DNA of 64,000 nt, taken from assembly GCA_001874305.1 (NCBI GenBank), contig MPCU01000011.1, positions 1-64,000 on the forward strand. Reading direction: 5' to 3'. Of the stretch, positions 27,476 through 35,420 are shown in pieces (the first letter of the stretch is position 1; each line of letters opens with the position of its first letter). The notes under the pieces were generated by a model. That model did not search any database and was not told where the DNA came from. It worked only from the letters and a program-made list of their open reading frames with translations. A program made the translations under genes and the position numbers. This DNA comes from Bacteriovorax sp. MedPE-SWde. GTDB lineage: Bacteria > Bdellovibrionota > Bacteriovoracia > Bacteriovoracales > Bacteriovoracaceae.

Positions 27476-30400
27476 ATGAACGCTAAAGAGAATTACGGGA
27501 CGAGATTAGCAGGTGTGGTCACAAAACGACCTATCCTGACAGTTATCTTCTCGATCCTATTTGCCCTGGGTCTCGGCTCAGGAATGTCAAAGCTCACAAT
27601 GAGTAATGATTATCGCTACTTCTTCGGGGAAGACAATCCTCAGAGACTAGCATTTGAAAAGTTACAAAATGTTTATTCAAAAGATGACGGTCTAGTTGTT
27701 GTACTAGCACCTAAGAATAAAGACGTTTTCACGAAAGAGAACCTAGAAGCAATTAAAGAGCTTACAAAAAGTGCATGGAAGGTGCCTTTTTCAACTCGAG
27801 TAGATTCAATTTCAAATTTTCAATACTCACGAGCTATTGAAGATGATCTCATCGTTGAAAACCTTGTTCCAAAGAACGTTGTTCTTAACTCTAGTAAACT
27901 AGAAGCAATTAAAAATATAACACTCGCTGAACCACTGTTAAAGGACAGGCTCATTAATAAGCCCGGCTCTGTAACAGCAATTAATATTCAATTAAACTTC
28001 CCTGGAAAGCATCCAATGGAAGTTCCTCAAGTGGCCAAGTTTGTAAGAGAGATGACAGAGAAGTTTCAAACGAAGCATCCCCAGTTTGAAGTTAAACTTA
28101 CAGGTCTTGCAATGATGAATAATGCTTTTAACGAAGCAGGAATGAATGACATGATGACTCTCACTCCCATCATGTACGGTATAATTCTAGTTATCATGGC
28201 AGTAATGTTACGATCATTCTTTGCAGTCGTGGCCACTTTTAATGTTATCTTTTTCTCAGTAATTTCTGGAATGGGACTGGCCGGTTTTTTAGGGATACCT
28301 ATCACACCACCTTCCTCAATCGCCCCAACAGTTATCGTAACGTTAGCTATTGCGGATTCTATACATATCTTAAAAGGAATCCTCTACTCCCTTTCACTAG
28401 GGCTCACAAAAAAGGAATCTATTAAAGAAGCTATGGCCGCCAACTTAAGGCCTGTTTTCTTAACAAGCTTTACAACGGCAATTGGATTTCTATCACTAAA
28501 CTTTAGTGATACTCCCCCATTCCATGATTTAGGAAATATTACAGCAATGGGAGTGCTAGCGGCATTTGTATTATCTGTTACACTCCTACCTGCTTTAATA
28601 ACAATACTTCCTCTAAAGGCACCAAAGAAACTTGAAGATAAGAAGTCTCTTTGGCAAGTTCGCTTTGCCAACTGGGTAACAGAACATAAGAAGCCAGTTC
28701 TTTTTACAACGCTTTTCATTACTATATTTCTAGCTGTTCAAGTTCCTAAGATTGAACTAAATGATCAATTCGTAAACTACTTTGATGATTCTATCCAGTT
28801 TAGAAATGATACTGAATATACAATGAATAACCTTACTGGGATCTACCAAGTAAACTACGACTTAAAGTCTGGTGAATCAGGAGGTATTTCAAACCCTGAA
28901 TACCTTAATAAAGTTGAAGAGTTTTCAAATTGGTTAAGAGGCCAGCCAGACGTGATTCATGTATCGACAGTTACTGATACATTTAAAAGACTTAATAAGA
29001 ATATGCATGCTGATCAAGAAAGCTTCTATAGCTTACCTCAATCAAGAGATCTCGCAGCACAATACTTACTCCTATATGAGATGAGTCTTCCATATGGACT
29101 AGACCTTAATAACCAAATTGATGTTGATAAATCATCTACAAGAGTTATCGCAACATTTGGAAATATTGAAACAAAGCAAATTCTAGAAGCTAACAAAGTT
29201 GCTGAGCAATGGTTAGTTAAAAACTCTCCAGAGCATATGCATACTCTTGGATCATCTCCAACAATTATGTTCTCACATATTTCTGAAAGAAATGTGAAGT
29301 CCATGGCATGGGGAACTCTACTAGCATTCGCCTTGATTACTATAATACTTATCGTGTCCCTTAAGAGTTGGAAGTATGGAATTATTTCTCTCCTTCCTAA
29401 TGTAATTCCTGCTGTCATCTCTTATGGGATTTGGTCATTAACTGTTGGAAAGGCCGGTTTCGCAATCGCTATTGTCAGCTCAGTTACCCTAGGTATTGTA
29501 GTTGATGATACCGTTCACTTCCTTTCTAAATATGTAAGGGCGATAAAAGATAAAGGAATGAGCACTCCAGACGCAATTGAATATGCATTCTCAAGCGTAG
29601 GTTCGGCGCTAGTTGTAACGAGTGTAATCTTATCAGTAGGATTCTCTGTTCTTATGTTCTCACCATTTAAGATGAATGTAATTCTAGGATCTCTATCAGC
29701 TCTGACAATAATAGCAGCACTAGTTGTCGACTTCACATTCCTACCAGCAGTATTAGCTCTTGCTGATGACGATAAAAGTAAAGCTAAGACACAAGGAAAA
29801 CAAGATAAAGGAGAAAATATGAAAGTTAAAAATGTACTAGCGACAATAGCTGTTACAGCACTAGCGATTGGCGTAGGTAGCCAGGTAAAAGCAGAAGAAA
29901 ACAAAGGCCTTTGGGTAGCGCAACAAGTAGAAAAAGCGAATGATGGATTTATCAATCAGGTCGCAAATGTTGAGATGGTCCTACTTAATAAGCATGGTCA
30001 AAAGTCTATCAGAAAAATGAAGATTAAGACTCTTGAAGTAAAGAACGATGGTGATAAGTCTCTTACGACTTTTAGATCTCCTCGAGATGTGAAGGGAACA
30101 TCATTTCTAAGTTTCTCTCATACAAAGAAAGCTGATGACCAATGGCTATATTTACCAGCACTAAAGAGAGTAAAGAGAATATCTTCTAATAATAAATCTG
30201 GTCCATTTATGGGAAGTGAATTTGCTTATGAAGATATTTCATCACAAGAGGTTGATAAATACACTTATAAGTATATTAAGGCGCAAAAAGTTGAGAACGT
30301 TGATGGCCACGTGATCGAGAGATACCCTGTTGATGAAAACTCTGGTTACACGAAACAAATAGTCCTAGTTGATTCTAAAGAGTGGAGAATTCAAAAAGTA

Positions 30401-30610
30401 GACTTCTACGACAGAAAGGATTCACATTTAAAGACTCTCGAATACCTAGGTTATAACAAGTACACAAACGGGAAATGGCGTCCAAACGAAATGTTTATGA
30501 CAAACCATCAATCAGGAAAGAGTACTCGTCTCATTTGGAAAGATTACAAGTTCAAACAAAATATTAGTACAAAAGATTTTAGTAAAAACGCATTGAAGAG
30601 GTTGAGATAA
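27476..30610 (+). CDS. RND/MMPL-type exporter fused in frame to a LolA-like protein
   Basis: The 1044-residue chain has two parts. Residues 1-781 are an RND (MMPL/patched-like) permease: TM1 at about 17-37, a periplasmic porter region, helices 2-6 (about 235-380, with IADSIHILKGI), a second half beginning near HKKPVLFTTLFITIF and helices 8-12 (about 610-760, with TLGIVVDDTVHFL). Residues 782-1044 start with a secretory signal (KNVLATIAVTALAIGVGSQVKA) and look like outer membrane lipoprotein-sorting proteins of the LolA-like kind (DDQWLYLPALKRVKRISS, FMGSEFAYEDIS). AAAGGAG at 29807-29813 stands just before in-frame ATG 782 (29819), so the second domain may also be made alone. The unit probably moves a lipid or hydrophobic substrate towards the outer membrane. 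A sequencing or assembly artefact cannot be excluded. Confidence 0.87.
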   Translation: MNAKENYGTRLAGVVTKRPILTVIFSILFALGLGSGMSKLTMSNDYRYFFGEDNPQRLAFEKLQNVYSKDDGLVVVLAPKNKDVFTKENLEAIKELTKSAWKVPFSTRVDSISNFQYSRAIEDDLIVENLVPKNVVLNSSKLEAIKNITLAEPLLKDRLINKPGSVTAINIQLNFPGKHPMEVPQVAKFVREMTEKFQTKHPQFEVKLTGLAMMNNAFNEAGMNDMMTLTPIMYGIILVIMAVMLRSFFAVVATFNVIFFSVISGMGLAGFLGIPITPPSSIAPTVIVTLAIADSIHILKGILYSLSLGLTKKESIKEAMAANLRPVFLTSFTTAIGFLSLNFSDTPPFHDLGNITAMGVLAAFVLSVTLLPALITILPLKAPKKLEDKKSLWQVRFANWVTEHKKPVLFTTLFITIFLAVQVPKIELNDQFVNYFDDSIQFRNDTEYTMNNLTGIYQVNYDLKSGESGGISNPEYLNKVEEFSNWLRGQPDVIHVSTVTDTFKRLNKNMHADQESFYSLPQSRDLAAQYLLLYEMSLPYGLDLNNQIDVDKSSTRVIATFGNIETKQILEANKVAEQWLVKNSPEHMHTLGSSPTIMFSHISERNVKSMAWGTLLAFALITIILIVSLKSWKYGIISLLPNVIPAVISYGIWSLTVGKAGFAIAIVSSVTLGIVVDDTVHFLSKYVRAIKDKGMSTPDAIEYAFSSVGSALVVTSVILSVGFSVLMFSPFKMNVILGSLSALTIIAALVVDFTFLPAVLALADDDKSKAKTQGKQDKGENMKVKNVLATIAVTALAIGVGSQVKAEENKGLWVAQQVEKANDGFINQVANVEMVLLNKHGQKSIRKMKIKTLEVKNDGDKSLTTFRSPRDVKGTSFLSFSHTKKADDQWLYLPALKRVKRISSNNKSGPFMGSEFAYEDISSQEVDKYTYKYIKAQKVENVDGHVIERYPVDENSGYTKQIVLVDSKEWRIQKVDFYDRKDSHLKTLEYLGYNKYTNGKWRPNEMFMTNHQSGKSTRLIWKDYKFKQNISTKDFSKNALKRLR

Positions 30611-31797
30611 TGTTTAAGAAATTAATCATACTCTCAACTCTCTCCTTATCGTCTCTTCCGGTCTTCTCTGCAGAGTTCACGCTCTCAGGGGAGGCCTCTC
30701 TTGAGGCAAGATACTTCCCTAGCGAGGGTCAGTATGGAAATACAGATCAATCACAACAGTCATTTGTTTTAGAACCACAGGCCAGATACTCCTGGGATGA
30801 CGATAGAAAGGTAATTAATTTTACTCCTTATCTAAGGTTAGATGATCCTGATACAGAAAGAACTCATGGGGATATTAGAGAGCTTAGCTTTGTTGGTGCC
30901 TATGGAGATATTGAAACAAGAGTAGGTATATCAAAAGTTTTTTGGGGTGTTACAGAGTCAGTTCACCTTGTTGATGTCATCAATCAAGTTGATCTTGTCG
31001 ATAATATTGATGGTGAAGATAGACTTGGACAGCCAATGGTGAATCTTAGTTATCAAACAGAGCTTGGTAACTTTAGCGCATTTATTCTGCCCTACTTCAG
31101 AGAACAAACATTTCCAGGTGCGGATGGTAGATACCGTGGGCCTCTAGTAATTAATACAGATAATGTTGAATATACTCACGAGGACGGACAAAACCATGTT
31201 GATCATGCCCTTCGTTGGTCACACTATGTTGGAGACCTTGAATGGGGTCTAAGTTACTTTAAAGGAACAAATAGAAATCCTTTCTTTAAGCTACTTCCTT
31301 CAGGAGAGCTTGGCGTAGTCTATACTCAAATGGAGCAATACTCTGTTGATGCCCAATATATTATTGGAGACTGGCTTTTAAAGAATGAAACTCTTGTGAG
31401 AAACTCATCTCTTGAAGAGAGATACCTTAGTACTGTTACTGGATTTGAATATACCTTCTCCAATATTAAACAGACAGGTCTTGACGTAGGTCTTTTAACT
31501 GAATGGATCTATGATGAAAGAAAACTAGATTCACAGACAGGTTTTTATGATCATACATTCCTAGGTTCACGAATAGCTCTTAACGATGAAAAATCAACAG
31601 AGCTATTGGCCGGTGCATTTGTTAATAATACAACGACTGACATCTCTAGCTTTAGAGTTGAAGCATCAAGAAGAATCAACGAAAACTGGAAATGGGAAAC
31701 AGAGGTCAACTTCATCTCCAAACCCCATAAAGACGCACAATTAAACTCCTTTAAAGAGGACGATTATATACAATTTAAAATCTCGTACTTCTGGTAG
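30610..31797 (+). CDS. Outer-membrane beta-barrel partner of the RND exporter
   Basis: The 395-residue protein starts at an ATG overlapping the exporter stop (TAATG). It has a signal peptide (LIILSTLSLSSLPVFSA) and then amphipathic beta strands with many aromatic ends, finishing in a typical barrel terminus (YIQFKISYFW, last residue aromatic). A motif VFWGVTESVHLVDVINQ followed by DLVDNIDGEDRLGQPMVNL matches, from memory, a conserved stretch in outer-membrane proteins encoded next to RND and LolA-like genes. A role as the outer-membrane end of the export route is inferred from the operon. It is probably not a TolC-type channel, since it is a barrel without a helical tunnel. Confidence 0.82.
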   Translation: MFKKLIILSTLSLSSLPVFSAEFTLSGEASLEARYFPSEGQYGNTDQSQQSFVLEPQARYSWDDDRKVINFTPYLRLDDPDTERTHGDIRELSFVGAYGDIETRVGISKVFWGVTESVHLVDVINQVDLVDNIDGEDRLGQPMVNLSYQTELGNFSAFILPYFREQTFPGADGRYRGPLVINTDNVEYTHEDGQNHVDHALRWSHYVGDLEWGLSYFKGTNRNPFFKLLPSGELGVVYTQMEQYSVDAQYIIGDWLLKNETLVRNSSLEERYLSTVTGFEYTFSNIKQTGLDVGLLTEWIYDERKLDSQTGFYDHTFLGSRIALNDEKSTELLAGAFVNNTTTDISSFRVEASRRINENWKWETEVNFISKPHKDAQLNSFKEDDYIQFKISYFW

Positions 31798-31814
31798 GTA
31801 CGCGCGTCCTTATC

Positions 31815-31846
31815 GTGATTACAGGATCTTACCATCCTGTAATCAC
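31815..31846. repeat. Perfect 13-bp stem hairpin after the exporter operon
   Basis: The arms GTGATTACAGGAT and ATCCTGTAATCAC are separated by CTTACC. There is no U-tract on either side. It may protect the 3' end of the mRNA or terminate transcription weakly; a protein-binding palindrome is the other option. Confidence 0.6.
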
Positions 31847-31921
31847 TCTCCAAAATCTAGACACATCTGTAATATTTTCTAATTTTCCCTACTTAGCAGC
31901 ATATTCCAATATATTGATAAT

Positions 31922-32509
31922 ATGAAAATATCGCTACTAATTCTTACAACTCTCTTCTCTCTGAATACCCTTGCAGCAAACTCAAAGAAAGTATTCAGCG
32001 AAGTGCACTCTAATCTCTACCTAGCGGGTGAAACCCATATTCACGATGATATTAGAGCAGAGTTTAGCGAAGATCTTCAGATCTTTGAGGCCAATGGTGG
32101 AGAAGTACTAGCTCTTGAAATGGTTGAAACCAATGAACAGCAAACACTAAATAACTATCTAGATAGAAGAGAGCGAAGTGAAGAAATCCTCTATGAATAT
32201 CTTAAAGAGAGATGGGGATATAATACAAATAGCTATATGGAAATGATCTCTAAAGCGAGAGAACTGGGACTTGATTTATTAGCAGTAGACTTACCCGTTG
32301 AGCTTAAGCCAGAAGAAGTTACAGTCTATCCTGTAATTCCAGATATCTCATTAGTGAGGGCGGCTAGAGAGGCACATATGGCGAAGGTATTATGTAAAGA
32401 AGATCGCAAGACAACTCTAATAATTGGTTCATTCCATATTTTAAAAAGGTTCTTACCAGCAGCGATTAAACTTGAATGCTTTAAGCCTTCTTATTCATTT
32501 AAATTGTAA
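31922..32509 (+). CDS. ChaN/Tiki-superfamily secreted protein
   Basis: The 195-residue protein has a signal peptide (SLLILTTLFSLNTLAA) and the conserved opening LYLAGETHIHDD followed by VLALEMVETNEQ, with later WGYNTNSYMEMISKARE, LLAVDLP and LIIGSFHILKRF. These fit the ChaN-like/Tiki (EreA-like) superfamily, whose GEtH and E residues form a metal or haem-binding site. It is shorter than typical ChaN (about 270), so the C-terminal half of the fold may be missing or minimal. Haem or metal handling in the periplasm is possible; a peptidase-like activity is also known in the wider superfamily. No strong Shine-Dalgarno is visible. Confidence 0.72.
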   Translation: MKISLLILTTLFSLNTLAANSKKVFSEVHSNLYLAGETHIHDDIRAEFSEDLQIFEANGGEVLALEMVETNEQQTLNNYLDRRERSEEILYEYLKERWGYNTNSYMEMISKARELGLDLLAVDLPVELKPEEVTVYPVIPDISLVRAAREAHMAKVLCKEDRKTTLIIGSFHILKRFLPAAIKLECFKPSYSFKL

Positions 32510-32514
32510 ATTAA

Positions 32515-33300
32515 CTAGTAAGACTTATGCTTTCGATACAGTTTAGTGATATTCTTTTTTCGCTCGACTTCGATTGCATCCCAAATATATCCCACTACCT
32601 GACTTTTAATTTTTGATTTTTTAGAAAAAGCTAAGTAATTACTTTTAGATTTTACTGAGCGACTAGAAATACTAAAGAACTTCTTTTTATCTGAGCTTTC
32701 AATATAGGCCTTAGCAAAACCTTCAATAGCTATCACTGTTCCTTTTTCACCTCGAAGAAGCTTCTTAAAGTTTAATATATCTTTCTTCGCTCCATCATCA
32801 ACAAGAACACCTACTCCTTTAAGGTCCTCTGCTATAGAGAAACCAGCAGGGATATATACAGGAACAGGAACCTTAGAAAGATTTCCATCAAAGATATAGT
32901 TTTGACTCTTTAAATTAATTGCCACATAAACACTCTGAGCAACTCGCTTATTGTGTTTTCCATTTAGCATAGAATTCTTCTTTGCATTTTTAGGGTAATA
33001 AAGATATTTAGACCTTTCATCTGAATACGATGCTCCTAAGGCGGCATCATAGTCCCCTTCACTGACCTTCATTAAACATCTCTTCCACGGAAGCATATTA
33101 AGAGAGTACTTTATATTTAATTTCTCTAAAGCACCCTTAATTATATCAACTTGAACCCCAGAGATCTCCCCCTTATGATTCTTATAAATCATGGGAAACC
33201 ACTGACTATCCTCAAGGCACACTTTAACTGGCCTTGCTTGTGCCGACAGAGAAAAAATAGTAGATGAGAATAGTGCGACTAAGAGTATCTTAACATTCAT
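32515..33300 (-). CDS. Periplasmic solute-binding protein, family 3
   Basis: The 261-residue protein has a signal peptide (ILLVALFSSTIFSLSAQA) and the family-3 opening VKVCLEDSQWFPMIYKNHKG, followed by GVQVDIIKGALEKLNIKY and LPWKRCLMKVSEGDYDAALGA. These are marks of SBP_bac_3 proteins that bind amino acids or related small solutes. No ABC permease or ATPase is nearby, as is common for such stand-alone proteins in Bdellovibrio-like genomes, so it may be a sensor or orphan receptor. The ribosome-binding GGAG is part of a small hairpin just before the ATG. Confidence 0.85.
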   Translation of the reverse strand: MNVKILLVALFSSTIFSLSAQARPVKVCLEDSQWFPMIYKNHKGEISGVQVDIIKGALEKLNIKYSLNMLPWKRCLMKVSEGDYDAALGASYSDERSKYLYYPKNAKKNSMLNGKHNKRVAQSVYVAINLKSQNYIFDGNLSKVPVPVYIPAGFSIAEDLKGVGVLVDDGAKKDILNFKKLLRGEKGTVIAIEGFAKAYIESSDKKKFFSISSRSVKSKSNYLAFSKKSKIKSQVVGYIWDAIEVERKKNITKLYRKHKSY

Positions 33301-33315
33301 GGAGATATTATCTCC
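33301..33315 (-). promoter_or_regulatory. Hairpin covering the ribosome-binding site
   Basis: The palindrome GGAGATAATATCTCC ends directly at the ATG of the solute-binding protein. Its GGAG is the only good Shine-Dalgarno, 11 nt from the ATG, and would be paired with CTCC. Confidence 0.45.
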
Positions 33316-33336
33316 TACTTTTAAATTTAAATCAAA

Positions 33337-33765
33337 CTAGTTTAGGTATGATTCAACGATATCTTGAGATAGTCCTTGATCATTAAACTCATCCTTTAGA
33401 TAAAGAGATGATAATGATCTTCCATCAGTTTTGGCCACTCCACACAGGACTTCTTTAAGAAATACAAATAAGAATTTATCCTTATCTTCTTCTGTAATTA
33501 CAGCTGCTTTCTTTTTGGGTTTTGATCCAAATGCTGAAGACAGAAGAGAACTTGTTAAGTTATCAGTTTTCTCTTCTTTCCCTTTTAGGATCTCTTTGGC
33601 AACTTCAATATCTTCAACTTTTGAGAATTGAACACCTAGGTTTTTCAGCGTTGTTCCGTATGGACAGTGAAGACAATTACTCTTACAACAAGTCCCTCTA
33701 TTTCTAAAGTACTGGCTAGTAAAAACAGTTTGCCCTTGTTCATTTGTATAAGAAAGATCGCTCAT
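33337..33765 (-). CDS. DUF5522-like small Cys protein
   Basis: The chosen start at 33765 (MSDLSYTNEQGQ) gives 142 residues; it follows the trpS stop by 1 bp, with GAGGG inside the trpS end. Residues of about 8-38 read QTVFTSQYFRNRGTCCKSNC then LHCPYG. The pattern (F/Y)Tx(E/Q)Y(H/F)xxRGxCCxxxCxHCPYG is that of DUF5522, a short cysteine domain suspected of metal or Fe-S binding. The C-terminal two thirds are helical and charged, without a recognised domain. It is probably translationally coupled to trpS. Confidence 0.75.
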   Translation of the reverse strand: MSDLSYTNEQGQTVFTSQYFRNRGTCCKSNCLHCPYGTTLKNLGVQFSKVEDIEVAKEILKGKEEKTDNLTSSLLSSAFGSKPKKKAAVITEEDKDKFLFVFLKEVLCGVAKTDGRSLSSLYLKDEFNDQGLSQDIVESYLN

Positions 33766-33766
33766 A

Positions 33767-34768
33767 TTATCTACGCCCTCTGTATAAACCAACTTTATCA
33801 TAAACATCGATAAGAGTTTTGTTAGCTCTCTCTTTTGCTTTAAGAGCATTCTTTGCCATAACGTCTTCTAAGAAGTCTTTATTACTCATAAGGTCTGCAT
33901 ACTTATCTTGTACGGGCTTCAATGTATCACAAACAAGGTCAGCAAGATCAACTTTTAAATGTCCATACATCTTACCTTCAAACTTAGTAGTGATATCTTC
34001 CATACTCATTCCACTTAGAACCGAATAGATAGTCATTAAGTTAGAGATACCTGGCTTCTCTTCTTTATCATAAGAAACAATTGTTCCAGTATCTGTCACA
34101 GCACCCTTTAATTTCTTTTGAATTTTCTTTGGCGTATCAATAATTGAAACATAAGATTTTTCATTCTCATCAGACTTACTCATTTTAGAAGTTGGATCTT
34201 GAAGAGACATAACTCTTGCTCCAACCTTTCCAATATATGGCTCTGGCATTGTAAAAGTCTCACCGTATCTATTATGGAAGAAAGTTACAATATCACGAGC
34301 AAGCTCTAAGTGTTGTTTCTGATCTTCACCAACTGGAACTAAGTCCGATTGATAAAGCAAAATATCTGCCGCCATTAATACTGGATATGAAAAGAGACCT
34401 GCATTAATATTTTTTGAGTTCTTAGCAGACTTCTCTTTAAATTGAGTCATCCTATTAAGATTTCCCATTGGAGTCATACAGTTTAAAATCCACGCAAGCT
34501 CGGCATGTTCACTTACATGTGATTGCATGAATACAGTATTCTTTTCTGGATCAAGACCTAGAGCTAAGTACTGCGCGTAGAAACTTAAACTTCTTTCTTG
34601 CAACTCTTTTGGATCTTGTTTAACAGTTAGTGCATGTAGATCTGCAACCATGTAGAAACAATCGTACTCTTCTTGAAGCTTCGTCCAGTTATTAATCGCA
34701 CCGATATAGTTACCGAGAGTTAAATTACCTGTTGCTGTACTTGCTGAAAGTAGTGTTTCTTTTGACAT
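33767..34768 (-). CDS. trpS: Tryptophanyl-tRNA synthetase
   Basis: This 333-residue class I aminoacyl-tRNA synthetase charges tRNA-Trp with tryptophan. It has the TrpRS form of the HIGH motif (TGNLTLGNYIGA, residues 13-24), YPVLMAADILLYQSDLVPVG (128-147), EDQKQHLELARDI and KMSKS (195-199). Length and motifs are typical of the bacterial enzyme. AAAGGTTAGAC precedes the ATG. The DUF5522 gene follows 1 bp after its stop. Confidence 0.96.
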   Translation of the reverse strand: MSKETLLSASTATGNLTLGNYIGAINNWTKLQEEYDCFYMVADLHALTVKQDPKELQERSLSFYAQYLALGLDPEKNTVFMQSHVSEHAELAWILNCMTPMGNLNRMTQFKEKSAKNSKNINAGLFSYPVLMAADILLYQSDLVPVGEDQKQHLELARDIVTFFHNRYGETFTMPEPYIGKVGARVMSLQDPTSKMSKSDENEKSYVSIIDTPKKIQKKLKGAVTDTGTIVSYDKEEKPGISNLMTIYSVLSGMSMEDITTKFEGKMYGHLKVDLADLVCDTLKPVQDKYADLMSNKDFLEDVMAKNALKAKERANKTLIDVYDKVGLYRGRR

Positions 34769-34909
34769 GTCTAACCTTTAAAAAAGACCTCTATTTTAGA
34801 GGCCGTAGCAAATTATTTATGCTGAGATAATAGAGGAAAACTCACTCATAGTCTAATATTGCCTAAGAGATCAACAACTTAGTGAGTATTATTTATAGAG
34901 AGAGCGCAT

Positions 34910-34934
34910 AAAAAAAGGCCTCCAAGAGAAGGCC
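34910..34934 (-). terminator. Terminator of the ferredoxin gene
   Basis: On the minus strand GGCCT-loop-AGGCC is followed by seven T residues, about 30 bp after the ferredoxin stop. Confidence 0.8.
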
Positions 34935-34966
34935 CTATTTTATTCAATTTCTGTGTTTTGAACGTC

Positions 34967-35215
34967 TTAAGCGTCACTTCCAATTGAAGCAACTGGACAA
35001 GCATCCATTTGTTCTTGGCAAAGCTCGATTTCTTCTGGAGTAGTTGGTTGCTTAGAAATGTAAGCATTTCCATCTTCATCTTCAGCGAAAAAGTCAGGTG
35101 CACCAGTGTAACAAACGTTACATGCAATACATCCTTCTCCGTTATCGTCATCTGGATCTGTACAGTACCAAGCTCCAGCTACATTTGAGCTATGCTTCAT
35201 CTTTGGGTTTGCCAT
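34967..35215 (-). CDS. Small single-cluster ferredoxin
   Basis: The 82-residue cytosolic protein has C29IACNVC35 (CxxCxxC) and C73PV, the four ligands or three-plus-one ligands of one [4Fe-4S] or [3Fe-4S] cluster. An extra C18 and C66 resemble the disulfide pair of Desulfovibrio-type monocluster ferredoxins. The surface is very acidic (DPDDDNGE, AEDEDGN), as expected for an electron carrier. AAGGAG precedes the ATG. The partner enzyme is unknown; it is monocistronic. Confidence 0.9.
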   Translation of the reverse strand: MANPKMKHSSNVAGAWYCTDPDDDNGEGCIACNVCYTGAPDFFAEDEDGNAYISKQPTTPEEIELCQEQMDACPVASIGSDA

Positions 35216-35420
35216 AAAAACTCCTTGATATATCTTAATATTCTTTCTAATTGCCTGGGCTCAATTTAATAGTAAACCAACGAAATAACAACAATTTCTC
35301 TAATTATACAACACAATGAGTTATACACATATAGTCAAAATTGCCACATCGACGCATATTTGCGATTATATCTGGCTAAAATATATAATAATTCAGATCA
35401 AATCCATATAAGGAGACTTC

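Noticed and set aside
28384-29955. Three long antisense frames inside the RND gene
   Set aside because: The forward frame has clear domain motifs throughout; the antisense frames have none.
34879-35151. Alternative frame over the ferredoxin gene
   Set aside because: The other frame has CxxCxxC, a strong Shine-Dalgarno and an acidic ferredoxin composition.
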